The notes under the pieces: model-generated | Database searches by the model: none | Told to the model about the DNA's origin: nothing | What the model saw: the letters and a program-made list of their open reading frames with translations, nothing else | Shown here: one piece after another, positions 26,106-34,260 of the stretch | Numbering within the stretch: the first letter of the stretch is position 1 | Layout of the letters: every line of letters begins with the position of its first letter | Position numbers and translations under genes: made by a program | Assembly: GCA_022798855.1 (NCBI GenBank) | Contig: JAAWNI010000002.1 | Coordinates: 1-41,607, forward strand | Direction of reading: 5' to 3' | Source: Lawsonibacter sp. | GTDB taxonomy: Bacteria; Bacillota; Clostridia; Oscillospirales; Oscillospiraceae | DNA: 41,607 nucleotides

Positions 26106-27245
26106 ATGGGATTAGATTTTAACAGGCCCTCCTCCGGGCCGGCCCCCGTTTTGGAGGTGGCGCCCGCCCAGGGGCAGGAGGAGTACCAGGCCTACGACGT
26201 GGAGGCCGACAGAAGGCAGATGACCCAGATCATGGTCAATTCCCCCGAGGTGGACTCCCTGGCCAGCCAGATCGAGGTCTACAACCTGGAGACTATCGTG
26301 TCCTTCGGCAGCGGTGCGGCCGAGGAGATATCCAAGTGCTCAGACGTCATCCTGAACAGTATGAACATGTCCCAGCTGGACGACTCCAGCGCCATGCTCA
26401 CCACCCTGGCGAAAATCATGGACAAGTTCGACATTGAGGAGATCAAGGACAACCCCGGCCTGTTTGGAAAGCTGTTCGGCAATCTGCGCAGGCAGCTGGA
26501 TAAGATACTGGCCAAATACCACACCATGGGCGACGAGGTGGACAAGATTTATGTCCAGCTGAAGCAGTACGAGTCGGAGATCAAGCAGTCCAACCGGAAG
26601 CTGGAGGACATGTTCCAGGCCAACGTGGGCTACTACCACGAGCTGGTGAAGTATATCCTGGCCGGTGAGCAGGGCTGCCGGGAGCTGGAGGAGTACATCG
26701 CCCAGCGGAGGGCGGAGATGGAATCCACGGGGGACGCCTCCATCCAGTTTGACCTGACCACCCTGGAGCAGGCGCTGATGATGCTGGAGCAGCGCACCCA
26801 GGACCTGCGCACCGCCGAGAGCGTGGCGATGCAGTCCATCCCCATGATTAAGACCATGCAGTTCAGCAACATGAACCTGGTCAGAAAGATCAACTCCGCC
26901 TTTATCATCACCCTGCCTGTGTTCAAGCAGGCCCTGACCCAAGCCATCATGCTCAAGCGCCAGCGCATCCAGGCGGAGGCCATGTCCGCCCTGGACGACA
27001 AGACCAATGAGATGCTCATCCGCAACGCCCAGAACACCGCCGAGCAGTCCAAGATGACCGCCCGCCTGGCCTCCGGCAGCTCCATCAAGATCGAGACGCT
27101 GGAGAAGACCTGGCAGACCATCGTCAAGGGCATCGACGAGACGCGGCAGATTCAGGAGAACGCCCGCAAGCAGCGGGTGGACGACCAGAAGCGCCTGGAG
27201 ACGATCAAGGCGGAATTTAACAGCAGATACCACATGCCAAAATAA
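26106..27245 (+). CDS. TelA/KlaA family toxic anion resistance protein
   Basis: This 379-residue, largely helical protein matches the TelA family (YceH in Bacillus), tied to tellurite and other stress resistance; the mechanism is unknown. Typical segments are VDSLASQIEVYNLETIVSFG near the N-terminus, LGKLFGN-like repeats, and a C-terminal half rich in charged coiled coil (LEKTWQTIVKGIDETRQIQE). The ATG at 26106 is chosen since AAGGAG lies 9 bases before it; the in-frame TTG at 26100 overlaps the yceG end. It sits between yceG and the TerD genes, the same order logic as in Bacillus. Confidence 0.88.
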   Translation: MGLDFNRPSSGPAPVLEVAPAQGQEEYQAYDVEADRRQMTQIMVNSPEVDSLASQIEVYNLETIVSFGSGAAEEISKCSDVILNSMNMSQLDDSSAMLTTLAKIMDKFDIEEIKDNPGLFGKLFGNLRRQLDKILAKYHTMGDEVDKIYVQLKQYESEIKQSNRKLEDMFQANVGYYHELVKYILAGEQGCRELEEYIAQRRAEMESTGDASIQFDLTTLEQALMMLEQRTQDLRTAESVAMQSIPMIKTMQFSNMNLVRKINSAFIITLPVFKQALTQAIMLKRQRIQAEAMSALDDKTNEMLIRNAQNTAEQSKMTARLASGSSIKIETLEKTWQTIVKGIDETRQIQENARKQRVDDQKRLETIKAEFNSRYHMPK

Positions 27246-27272
27246 ATATTAAGAAAACGGAGGAATCAACTT

Positions 27273-27854
27273 ATGGCAATCAATCTGAGCAAGGGTCAGA
27301 AGGTAGATCTGACGAAGGGGAACCCGGGGCTTTCCAAAATTGTGGTTGGCCTGGGCTGGGACGTAAACGCCTTTGATTCCGGCGCCGCCTTCGACCTGGA
27401 CGCCGCCGCCTTTATGGTGGGCGGCAGCGGCAAGTGCCCAACCGAGAAGGAGTTTGTCTTCTACGGCAACCTGGAGCACCCCAGCGGCTCCCTGAAGCAC
27501 ATGGGCGACAACCTCACCGGCGAGGGCGACGGCGACGACGAGCAGATCGTGGTGGACCTGGCGAAGGTTCCCGCCAATGTGGAGCGCATCGCCTTCACCG
27601 TGACCATCTACGACGCCGAGTCCCGCAACCAGAATTTCGGCCAGGTGTCCAACTCCTATATCCACATTCAGGACATGGCCTCCGGCACGGACCTGATCCG
27701 CTATGACCTGGGGGAGGATTTCTCCATTGAGACGGCCATCGTGGTGGGCGAGCTGTACCGCTACAACGGCGAGTGGAAGTTCAACGCCATCGGCAGCGGC
27801 TTCCAGGGCGGCCTGGCGGCGCTGTGCGGCCACTACGGCATCGACGTTGCGTAA
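27273..27854 (+). CDS. TerD-family protein 1
   Basis: This 193-residue TerD domain protein is a calcium-binding beta-sandwich of stress and tellurite resistance systems. FDLDAAAFMV and the motif GDGDDEQI after HMGDNLTG hold the acidic Ca2+ ligands of the family. The C-terminus ends EWKFNAIGSGFQGGLAAL, typical of TerD and TerE. It is very similar to the next gene, so the two look like a tandem duplication. AACGGAGGAAT precedes the ATG. Cytoplasmic; probable scaffold for the membrane proteins encoded nearby, by family knowledge. Confidence 0.93.
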   Translation: MAINLSKGQKVDLTKGNPGLSKIVVGLGWDVNAFDSGAAFDLDAAAFMVGGSGKCPTEKEFVFYGNLEHPSGSLKHMGDNLTGEGDGDDEQIVVDLAKVPANVERIAFTVTIYDAESRNQNFGQVSNSYIHIQDMASGTDLIRYDLGEDFSIETAIVVGELYRYNGEWKFNAIGSGFQGGLAALCGHYGIDVA

Positions 27855-27867
27855 AGGAGGGAGCGAT

Positions 27868-28449
27868 ATGCCTGTCAATCTGCAAAAGGGGCAGAAGGTA
27901 AGCCTATCAAAGAGCGCGCCCGGCCTGACAAAGGTGGTCGTGGGCCTGGGCTGGGACGTCAACCAGTTCGACACCGGCGGCGACTTCGACCTGGATGCCG
28001 CCGCCTTCCTCCTGGGGGACAGCGGCAAGGCCGCTAGCTCCAGCGACTTCGTGTTCTACGGCAACTTGAAGCACAGCTCCGGCGGCGTGGAGCATCTGGG
28101 CGACAACCTCACCGGCGCCGGCGACGGGGACGACGAGCAGATCAAAGTCGACCTGGCCAAGCTGCCCCCGTCCGTGACCCATGTGGCCTTTACCGCCACC
28201 ATCTACGACGCGGAAGCCCGCCGGCAGAATTTCGGCATGGTGAACAACGCCTTTATCCGGATTTACAACGAGGCCACCGGGGAGGAGCTGCTGCGGTATG
28301 ATTTGGGGGAGGACTTCTCCATTGAAACCGCCGTGGTGTTCGGCGAGCTCTACCGGAACAACGGCGAGTGGAAGTTCAACGCCATTGGCAGCGGCTACCA
28401 GGGCGGCCTGGCGGCGCTGTGCGCCAACTATGGCGTGGATGTGGAATAA
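27868..28449 (+). CDS. TerD-family protein 2
   Basis: It has 193 residues, the same length as TerD protein 1, and nearly the same sequence in the core (GLGWDVN, FDLDAAAFLL, GDNLTGAGDGDDEQI, GEWKFNAIGSGYQGGLAAL). Calcium ligands are intact. AAAGGAGGGAGCG precedes the ATG, 13 bases after the previous stop. It probably arose by tandem duplication and now differs mainly on surface positions. Confidence 0.93.
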   Translation: MPVNLQKGQKVSLSKSAPGLTKVVVGLGWDVNQFDTGGDFDLDAAAFLLGDSGKAASSSDFVFYGNLKHSSGGVEHLGDNLTGAGDGDDEQIKVDLAKLPPSVTHVAFTATIYDAEARRQNFGMVNNAFIRIYNEATGEELLRYDLGEDFSIETAVVFGELYRNNGEWKFNAIGSGYQGGLAALCANYGVDVE

Positions 28450-28464
28450 GAGGAGGGGGAGCAC

Positions 28465-29070
28465 ATGGCAATCAGTCTGGAAAAAGGAAAAAAGGTCAGC
28501 CTGAAAAAGGGCGGGTCGGCCGGACTGGGCGAGATTCTGGTCAACCTGAATTGGAACACCAAGCCCGCCAAAAAGGGGCTGCTGGGCGGTTTGTTCGGCG
28601 GCGGCCAGGGGATTGATTTGGACCTGGGCTGTCTCTTCGAGCTCAAGGACGGCCGGAAGGGCGTGGTCCAGGCGCTGGGCAACGCCTTCGGCTCGCTGAA
28701 CCAGCCCCCCTACATCGCCCTGGACGGCGACGACCGCACAGGGGCGGTGACTACAGGGGAGAACCTGCGCATCGACGGCAACCAGATCGCCCTGTTCAAG
28801 CGGATACTGGTCTACACATTTATCTACGAGGGAGTCGCCAACTGGCAGCAGGCTGACGCTACGGTCACCATCAAGTACCCCGGCGCCGAGGATCTGATTG
28901 TAAAGATGGACTCCTACAACTCCAACGACATTATGTGCGGCCTGGTGCTGCTGGAGAATGTGAACGACGAGACGTTCAGTGTGGAAAAAATCGTGCAGTT
29001 CTACTCTGGCCACCCGGCGCTGGACGCCGCCTTCCACTGGGGGATGCGGTGGCAGGCCGGAAGAAAATAA
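28465..29070 (+). CDS. TerA-like protein of the TerD superfamily
   Basis: This 201-residue protein begins like a TerD (ISLEKGKKVSLKKGG) but its core matches TerA: LFELKDGRKGVVQALGNAFG, PPYIALDGDDRTGAVTTGE and FIYEGVANWQQADA. It carries a glycine-rich loop (KKGLLGGLFGGGQ, about residues 36-48) that the first two TerD proteins lack. TerA-type domains act with TerD in the family's calcium-linked complexes; the exact role is unknown. AGGAGGGGGAGCAC precedes the ATG. Confidence 0.85.
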   Translation: MAISLEKGKKVSLKKGGSAGLGEILVNLNWNTKPAKKGLLGGLFGGGQGIDLDLGCLFELKDGRKGVVQALGNAFGSLNQPPYIALDGDDRTGAVTTGENLRIDGNQIALFKRILVYTFIYEGVANWQQADATVTIKYPGAEDLIVKMDSYNSNDIMCGLVLLENVNDETFSVEKIVQFYSGHPALDAAFHWGMRWQAGRK

Positions 29071-29092
29071 CATCAACTGGGAGGAATTTACC

Positions 29093-29695
29093 ATGTCTGT
29101 AAGCTTGCAGAAGGGCCAAAAGGTCAGTCTGACCAAGGACAACGCCGGGCTGGGTACGGTGGTCGCCGGCCTGGGCTGGGACGAGGTCAAGAAAAAAGGG
29201 GGATTTCTGGGCGGCCTGCTGGGCGGCGGCGGCCAGGCTGAGATCGACTGCGACGCCTCCGCGCTGCTGCTCCAAAACGGAAAGCTGATGGACAAAAAGG
29301 ACATCATCTTTTTCGGGAATTTGACCCACCCCTCCGGAACGGTCCGCCACATGGGCGACAACCTGACCGGCGCCGGCGACGGGGACGACGAGCAGATCGT
29401 CATCGACCTGGCCAACGTCCCCGCCGAGTACGACCGCATCGTGCTGGTGGTGAACATCTACCAGGCCGTTCAGCGGCGGCAGAATTTCGGCATGATCGAG
29501 AACGCGTTCATCCGCATTGTGGACGCGCGGAACAACCAGGAGCTGTGCAAGTACAATCTCACCGAGAACTACAACGGCATGACCGCCATGATTTTCGGCG
29601 AAATATACCGCCACAACGGCGAGTGGAAGTTCAACGCCATCGGACAGGGCACCACCGACCCCGGACTGGGCGAGCTGGTCGGCCGGTATATTTAA
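29093..29695 (+). CDS. TerD-family protein 3
   Basis: This 200-residue TerD domain has GDNLTGAGDGDDEQI and GEWKFNAIGQG, so the calcium site is kept. It differs from TerD 1 and 2 by a glycine-rich insert (KKKGGFLGGLLGGGGQ, about residues 29-44), closely similar to the one in the preceding TerA-like protein, and has EIDCDASALLL where they have FDLDAAAFLL. The shared insert suggests that these two neighbours act together. GGGAGGAATTT precedes the ATG. A hairpin follows before the P-type ATPase. Confidence 0.92.
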   Translation: MSVSLQKGQKVSLTKDNAGLGTVVAGLGWDEVKKKGGFLGGLLGGGGQAEIDCDASALLLQNGKLMDKKDIIFFGNLTHPSGTVRHMGDNLTGAGDGDDEQIVIDLANVPAEYDRIVLVVNIYQAVQRRQNFGMIENAFIRIVDARNNQELCKYNLTENYNGMTAMIFGEIYRHNGEWKFNAIGQGTTDPGLGELVGRYI

Positions 29696-29720
29696 CGCTC
29701 TGCCTGTTATTTGAATCACA

Positions 29721-29756
29721 GGGAAGAGAGGAGGGCCTCAAGTCCTCCCTCTTTCC
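29721..29756 (+). terminator. Hairpin between terD3 and the P-type ATPase
   Basis: GGGAAGAGAGGAGG (29721-29734) pairs with CCTCCCTCTTTCC (29744-29756) through 13 pairs with one bulged A. A T-rich tail follows (TGATATTTTAG). It may partly terminate, lowering expression of the downstream genes relative to the Ter proteins. Confidence 0.55.
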
Positions 29757-29780
29757 TGATATTTTAGAGGAGAAAAGCTC

Positions 29781-32426
29781 ATGCACTTCAATGGACTATC
29801 TGACAAGCAGGTTGCCGAATCCAAGGAAAAATATGGCAGCAACCTGATTCCTGACTCTGAACCGACCACCTTTTGGGCCGAATTTAAAGAGACTTTTGGC
29901 GACCCCATGATCCGGATTTTGCTGGCCATTGCGGTCCTGATGATTGCCATGTGCGCCTTTGGCTACGCGGAGATCTATGAGCCGGTGGGCACCATCGTTG
30001 CCGTTTTGATTGTGGCCTTTGTGTCGGCCAAGACGGGCGTGGCCAGCGACACGAAATACCGGGAACTGAAAGACAGCACGAAAAAGGACCAGTGCAAGGT
30101 CTACCGAAACGGCGTGATCTCCGTGATTGACGTGGACGACGTGGTGGTGGGCGACAAGGTTCTGCTCCAGTCGGGCGACAAGATTCCGGCGGACGGCGTG
30201 CTGGTCCGGGGCGGGCTGAAAGTGGATAATTCCGCCCTGAACGGCGAAGCTGAGGAGTGCGCCAAGACCGCGGCGGAGGGGGAGTTCCGCCTGGCGGAGG
30301 AGATCACAGGCGACACCTTTGTGGACGCCCACTCCCTGTTCCGGGGGGCGGTGCTCTTCGACGGCGAGGGCGTGATGGACGTTCAGAAGGTGGGCCTGTC
30401 CACCATGATGGGGAAGATGGCCCAGGAGATGCAGGACGATGAGCCGGACTCCCCCTTGAAAGTCAAGCTGTCCAAGCTGGCCGACATGATTTCCCGGTTC
30501 GGGTATATCGGCGCCGTTGTGATCGCGGTGATGTATCTGGGCTATTTTGTCCTGTCCGCCGGCGGGTTCGGGCCCTACTTTGCCCAGGACGCGGCTGAAA
30601 TCATCAAGGACGTGGTGGAAGCGGTGTCCCTGGCCATTGTGATTATTGTCTGCGCGGTGCCCGAGGGCCTGCCCCTGATGATATCCCTGGTGCTGATGCA
30701 GAACACCAGCAAAATGCTGGACCACAACGTACTGGTGAGGAAGGCGGAGGGCATTGAGACGGCCGGCTCCCTAAACATCCTGTTCAGCGACAAGACGGGC
30801 ACCATCACAAAGGGCCACCTGGAGGTGGTGGAGTTCTTCACCGCCGACGGCATCTCCATCCCCCTTGCGGAGCTGGCCCAGCACGGCAAGATCAAGGGCC
30901 TGCTGGACCTGGCCATCGGAAAAAATACCCAGTCCATGTTTGACGCCGGGGGCCGGGTGATCGGCGGCAACGCCACGGACCAGGCCTTGGTGAAGTTCCT
31001 GGGGGCGGACGTGCTCAACCGGCTGGCGGAGACTTACACCGCCGCGCGGACCCAGAGCTTCAACTCCGCCAACAAGTTCAGCCAGGCCTACCTCCAGGAG
31101 CTGGGCAAGACCTTTTACAAGGGTGCGCCGGAGAAGTTTTTGGCCTCCTCCGGAAAGTACCTCAGCCTGAACGGAGACATCCACGTGGTGGACCCGGACC
31201 AGCTCAGCGCGAAGATCGACGAGCTGGCCGGCCGGTCCATGCGCGTGCTGGCCTTTGGCTACTCCGACCGGGAGATGACGGTGGACCAGATTAACTCCGA
31301 CACCACTTTGATCGGCTTCTTTGGGATTCGGGACGATGTCCGGCCGGAGGCCCGGGAGGCCATCGCCGCGGTGCAGGACGCGGGAATCCAGGTGGTGATG
31401 ATCACCGGGGACCGGCTGGAAACCGCGGTGGCCATCGCCAAGGACGCGGGCCTGCTGAAATCCCAGAACGACGTGGCGCTGACCTCCGGCCAGCTGGGCA
31501 AGCTGTCCGACGAGGAGGTCAAGGAGCTCATCCCCAGGATTCGGGTGATTGCCCGGGCCCTGCCCACCGACAAGTCCAGAATGGTCCGGCTCTGCCAGGA
31601 GATGAACCTGGTGGTGGGCATGACCGGCGACGGCGTCAACGACTCCCCCGCCTTGAAGCGGGCCGATGTGGGCTTTGCCATGGGCAGCGGCACGGAAGCG
31701 GCCAAGGAGGCCGGCAAGATTGTGGTCCTGGACGACAATTTCCGGTCCATTAAGGACGCCATCTGGTATGGCCGTACCATTTATCACAACATTTTGAAGT
31801 TCTGCAAGTTCCAGCTGGTAATCAATGTGGCCGCCGTTGTGGTCAGCGCCATCGCCCCCTTCTTCGGGGTGGAGGAGCCCTTGAAGGTGACCCATCTGCT
31901 GTTTGTCAACCTGGTAATGGACGGCCTGGGGGCCATCATGCTGGGCAACGAGCCGGCCCAGGAGCGCTATATGCAGGAAAAACCCCGCAGAAGGGACGAG
32001 AGCATTGTCAGCAAGGCTATGATGGTCCAGATTGTGGCCATGGGCATATGGCTGACCGTTTTGAGCTTTATCTTCCTGAAGCTCCCCCTTTTCGACCAGT
32101 TCTTCGACACGATGGAGCAGAAGCTCTCGGCCTACTTTGTGCTGTTTATCTGGGCCGCCCTGTTCAACGGCTTTAACGTCAGGGACGAGGGCTTTGATAT
32201 CTTCAAGGGCCTGAACGAGAACACAGGCTTTATGAAGGTGTTTATTGCCATCATCCTGGTGCAGGCGGTGATTGTGAACGCCGGGCTGATCCCCGTGGCC
32301 GCCTTCGGCTGGATTGGAAACATGTTCAGCTGCGTCCCATTCAGCGCCGTTGGCTGGTGCGTGGTGGCGGCGCTGGCCGTGACGATGATTCCAGTGGATA
32401 TGGTCCGGAAGATGATTTTTAAGTAA
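29781..32426 (+). CDS. Calcium-type P-type ATPase (PMCA-like)
   Basis: This 881-residue pump has the phosphorylation site SDKTGT (Asp about 337), the actuator loop with a SALNGEA variant of the usual TGE, CAVPEGLPLMISL in membrane helix 4, and MTGDGVNDSPALKRADVGFAMG in the hinge. About ten membrane helices are visible. The PEGL motif and the size point to Ca2+ export at the plasma membrane; the ion is not proven by sequence. The Ser-Ala and Ala in place of the canonical T-G-E-S of the actuator domain deserve a check. Together with the Ca2+-binding TerD proteins it may set local calcium. GAGGAGAAAAGC precedes the ATG. Confidence 0.9.
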   Translation: MHFNGLSDKQVAESKEKYGSNLIPDSEPTTFWAEFKETFGDPMIRILLAIAVLMIAMCAFGYAEIYEPVGTIVAVLIVAFVSAKTGVASDTKYRELKDSTKKDQCKVYRNGVISVIDVDDVVVGDKVLLQSGDKIPADGVLVRGGLKVDNSALNGEAEECAKTAAEGEFRLAEEITGDTFVDAHSLFRGAVLFDGEGVMDVQKVGLSTMMGKMAQEMQDDEPDSPLKVKLSKLADMISRFGYIGAVVIAVMYLGYFVLSAGGFGPYFAQDAAEIIKDVVEAVSLAIVIIVCAVPEGLPLMISLVLMQNTSKMLDHNVLVRKAEGIETAGSLNILFSDKTGTITKGHLEVVEFFTADGISIPLAELAQHGKIKGLLDLAIGKNTQSMFDAGGRVIGGNATDQALVKFLGADVLNRLAETYTAARTQSFNSANKFSQAYLQELGKTFYKGAPEKFLASSGKYLSLNGDIHVVDPDQLSAKIDELAGRSMRVLAFGYSDREMTVDQINSDTTLIGFFGIRDDVRPEAREAIAAVQDAGIQVVMITGDRLETAVAIAKDAGLLKSQNDVALTSGQLGKLSDEEVKELIPRIRVIARALPTDKSRMVRLCQEMNLVVGMTGDGVNDSPALKRADVGFAMGSGTEAAKEAGKIVVLDDNFRSIKDAIWYGRTIYHNILKFCKFQLVINVAAVVVSAIAPFFGVEEPLKVTHLLFVNLVMDGLGAIMLGNEPAQERYMQEKPRRRDESIVSKAMMVQIVAMGIWLTVLSFIFLKLPLFDQFFDTMEQKLSAYFVLFIWAALFNGFNVRDEGFDIFKGLNENTGFMKVFIAIILVQAVIVNAGLIPVAAFGWIGNMFSCVPFSAVGWCVVAALAVTMIPVDMVRKMIFK

Positions 32427-32441
32427 ATGTTCATTAGACAC

Positions 32442-32472
32442 AAGGGCTTCCCCGGTCTTGGGGAAGCCCCTT
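32442..32472 (+). terminator. Hairpin after the P-type ATPase
   Basis: GGGCTTCCCC (32444-32453), loop GGTCTT, GGGGAAGCCC (32460-32469), then CTTG. The stem is 10 bp and the U-tract is poor, so partial termination or RNA protection is possible. Confidence 0.5.
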
Positions 32473-32504
32473 GCCGGACACTTTAGATAGGCGGGTGGAG
32501 TGCC

Positions 32505-33074
32505 GTGAAAAAACTGCAATACAATTCGCCGGTGGTCCTCAGCTATTTTCTGATCTCCCTGCTGGCGCTGGGCTTGGGGTATCTGACGGACGGCTGGACA
32601 ACCTGGCACCTTTTTTCTGTCTACCGGTCGCCGCTGGCCGACCCTCTGACCTATGTCCGATTTTTCGGCCATGTCCTGGGCCACGCGGACCTGGATCATT
32701 TCCTGGGCAATATGCTGCTGATGCTGGTGGTGGGGCCGCCGCTGGAGGAGAAGTACGGCAGCTCCACGCTGCTGGCGGGCATCGCCCTGACGGCCCTGGT
32801 TTCCGGGCTGCTCCAATTCATATTCTTCCCCGGCGCGGCGCTGCTGGGGGCCAGCGGAATCGTGTTTATGCTCATTATGCTGTCCTCCCTGTCCGGCATG
32901 AAGAGCGGCGGGATTCCTCTGACCCTGTTGCTGGTGGCCCTGCTGTATCTGGGCCAGGAGGTCTATTCCATCCTCTTCGTGCGGGACAGCGTGGCCAACT
33001 TCATGCACATCGTGGGCGGCGCCTGCGGGACGCTTTTCGGCTTCGCCCTGGCGAAAAAGGGCCAAAAATTTTAG
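32505..33074 (+). CDS. Rhomboid-family intramembrane serine protease
   Basis: This 189-residue integral membrane protein has about six hydrophobic helices. The catalytic Ser lies in GASG (Ser117) and the His in FMHIVGG (His168). GHADLDHFLGNM (about residues 59-70) is the conserved segment of helix 2. Rhomboids cut single-span membrane proteins within the bilayer. Its place inside the Ter cluster, with a second protease at the end of the cluster, suggests proteolytic control; the substrate is unknown. The start is GTG after GGCGGGTGGAG. Confidence 0.85.
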   Translation: MKKLQYNSPVVLSYFLISLLALGLGYLTDGWTTWHLFSVYRSPLADPLTYVRFFGHVLGHADLDHFLGNMLLMLVVGPPLEEKYGSSTLLAGIALTALVSGLLQFIFFPGAALLGASGIVFMLIMLSSLSGMKSGGIPLTLLLVALLYLGQEVYSILFVRDSVANFMHIVGGACGTLFGFALAKKGQKF

Positions 33075-33123
33075 GGCTGTTTGACGGGCGTCAGTTGGCC
33101 CCACACAAAACGGAGTGATGCTT

Positions 33124-34260
33124 ATGCCGGACTATTCCCAAAACGATCTCCTGCGGGTGGCCAAGCGGGTCCGCAACGCCAAAAGGAGCTACCTCCTGGT
33201 CAACCCGCTCCAGGGGAAGCACATCCCGGTGAGTCCGGCGAGGTCCCTGGAGATGATGAATACCCTGGGGGGCCGTCTGGCCGAAGCATATCCGGGGGCC
33301 CGCCTGGTCATCGGCTTTGCCGAGACGGCGACGGCCATCGGCGCGGCGGTGGCCAGCCGGTTCCCGGGGGAGTGCGTGTACCTGCACACCACCCGGGAGG
33401 AGCCCCCCCAGGTGGGGGAGTGGGTGCTGTTCTCTGAGGAGCACAGCCACGCTGTGGAGCAGAAGCTCTGCGGGGACAGCCTTGCCCGCTGGCTTGAGGA
33501 CACGGAGAGCGTCATCCTTGTGGACGACGAGATTTCCACCGGAAAGACCCTAATCAATATGGTCCGGCAGCTCCGGGAAAGATACCCCGCCCTCTGGAGC
33601 AAAAAGCTGGTGGCGGCCTCTCTGCTGAACCGGGTTTCGCCGGAGCACGAGGAGCGGCTGGCGGAAGCGGGTATCCGCTGCGAGTATCTGGTCAAGGTGG
33701 TGGATGATGGAGCCGATGAGGCCGCCGCCCTCCTCCAGGTGGAGGAAGCCGGCCCTGCGGAGGGGGCGGACAGGGCCTTTGGGCGGATGTCTCTGGACTG
33801 CGGCCCGTTCCCAGACCCCCGGGAGGGGGTACGGATCCAGGACTATCTGGCCTACTGCCAGGGGCTGGCCCGGGCCTTTTTGTCCCGCGCCGGACTTGCC
33901 GGCATGGAGCGGGTGGTGGTGCTGGGGACGGAGGAGTGCATGTACCCCGCCCTTGTCCTGGGCCGAATGCTGGAGGAGCGGGGCCTGTCCGTAAAGTGCC
34001 ACGCCACCACCAGAAGCCCCATCGGAATCTGCGGCCGGCCTGGCTACCCCATTACGTCCGGGAAGAAGCTCAGCAGCTTCTACGGGGGCCAGCGGGACAC
34101 CTACATTTATAATATCTCCCCCTGCGACGGGCTGATTGTGGTGTCGGACGCCCCCGTCTGCCAGACGAAGGCGCTGAACCAGCTGGCCGCCCTCTGGGAG
34201 GAGCGGGGCTGCAAGCGGATTTTTTTCATTCAGGGAGGAAGCGATGTTTGGTACTTATAG
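33124..34260 (+). CDS. Ter-module phosphoribosyltransferase with TRSP domain
   Basis: This 378-residue protein has an N-terminal phosphoribosyltransferase domain. The PRPP-binding loop is ILVDDEISTGKT (131-142), and LVIGFAETATAIG (61-73) is typical of the Ter-associated family. The C-terminal TRSP domain carries its name-giving motif CHATTRSPIG (292-301). The family is predicted to attach ribose phosphate to an unknown base in the Ter-linked nucleoside-like pathway. The ATG at 33124 has CGGAG 8 bases before it; GTG 33115 and ATG 33118 are too close. Its end overlaps the next gene by 17 bases, a sign of co-translation. Confidence 0.88.
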   Translation: MPDYSQNDLLRVAKRVRNAKRSYLLVNPLQGKHIPVSPARSLEMMNTLGGRLAEAYPGARLVIGFAETATAIGAAVASRFPGECVYLHTTREEPPQVGEWVLFSEEHSHAVEQKLCGDSLARWLEDTESVILVDDEISTGKTLINMVRQLRERYPALWSKKLVAASLLNRVSPEHEERLAEAGIRCEYLVKVVDDGADEAAALLQVEEAGPAEGADRAFGRMSLDCGPFPDPREGVRIQDYLAYCQGLARAFLSRAGLAGMERVVVLGTEECMYPALVLGRMLEERGLSVKCHATTRSPIGICGRPGYPITSGKKLSSFYGGQRDTYIYNISPCDGLIVVSDAPVCQTKALNQLAALWEERGCKRIFFIQGGSDVWYL

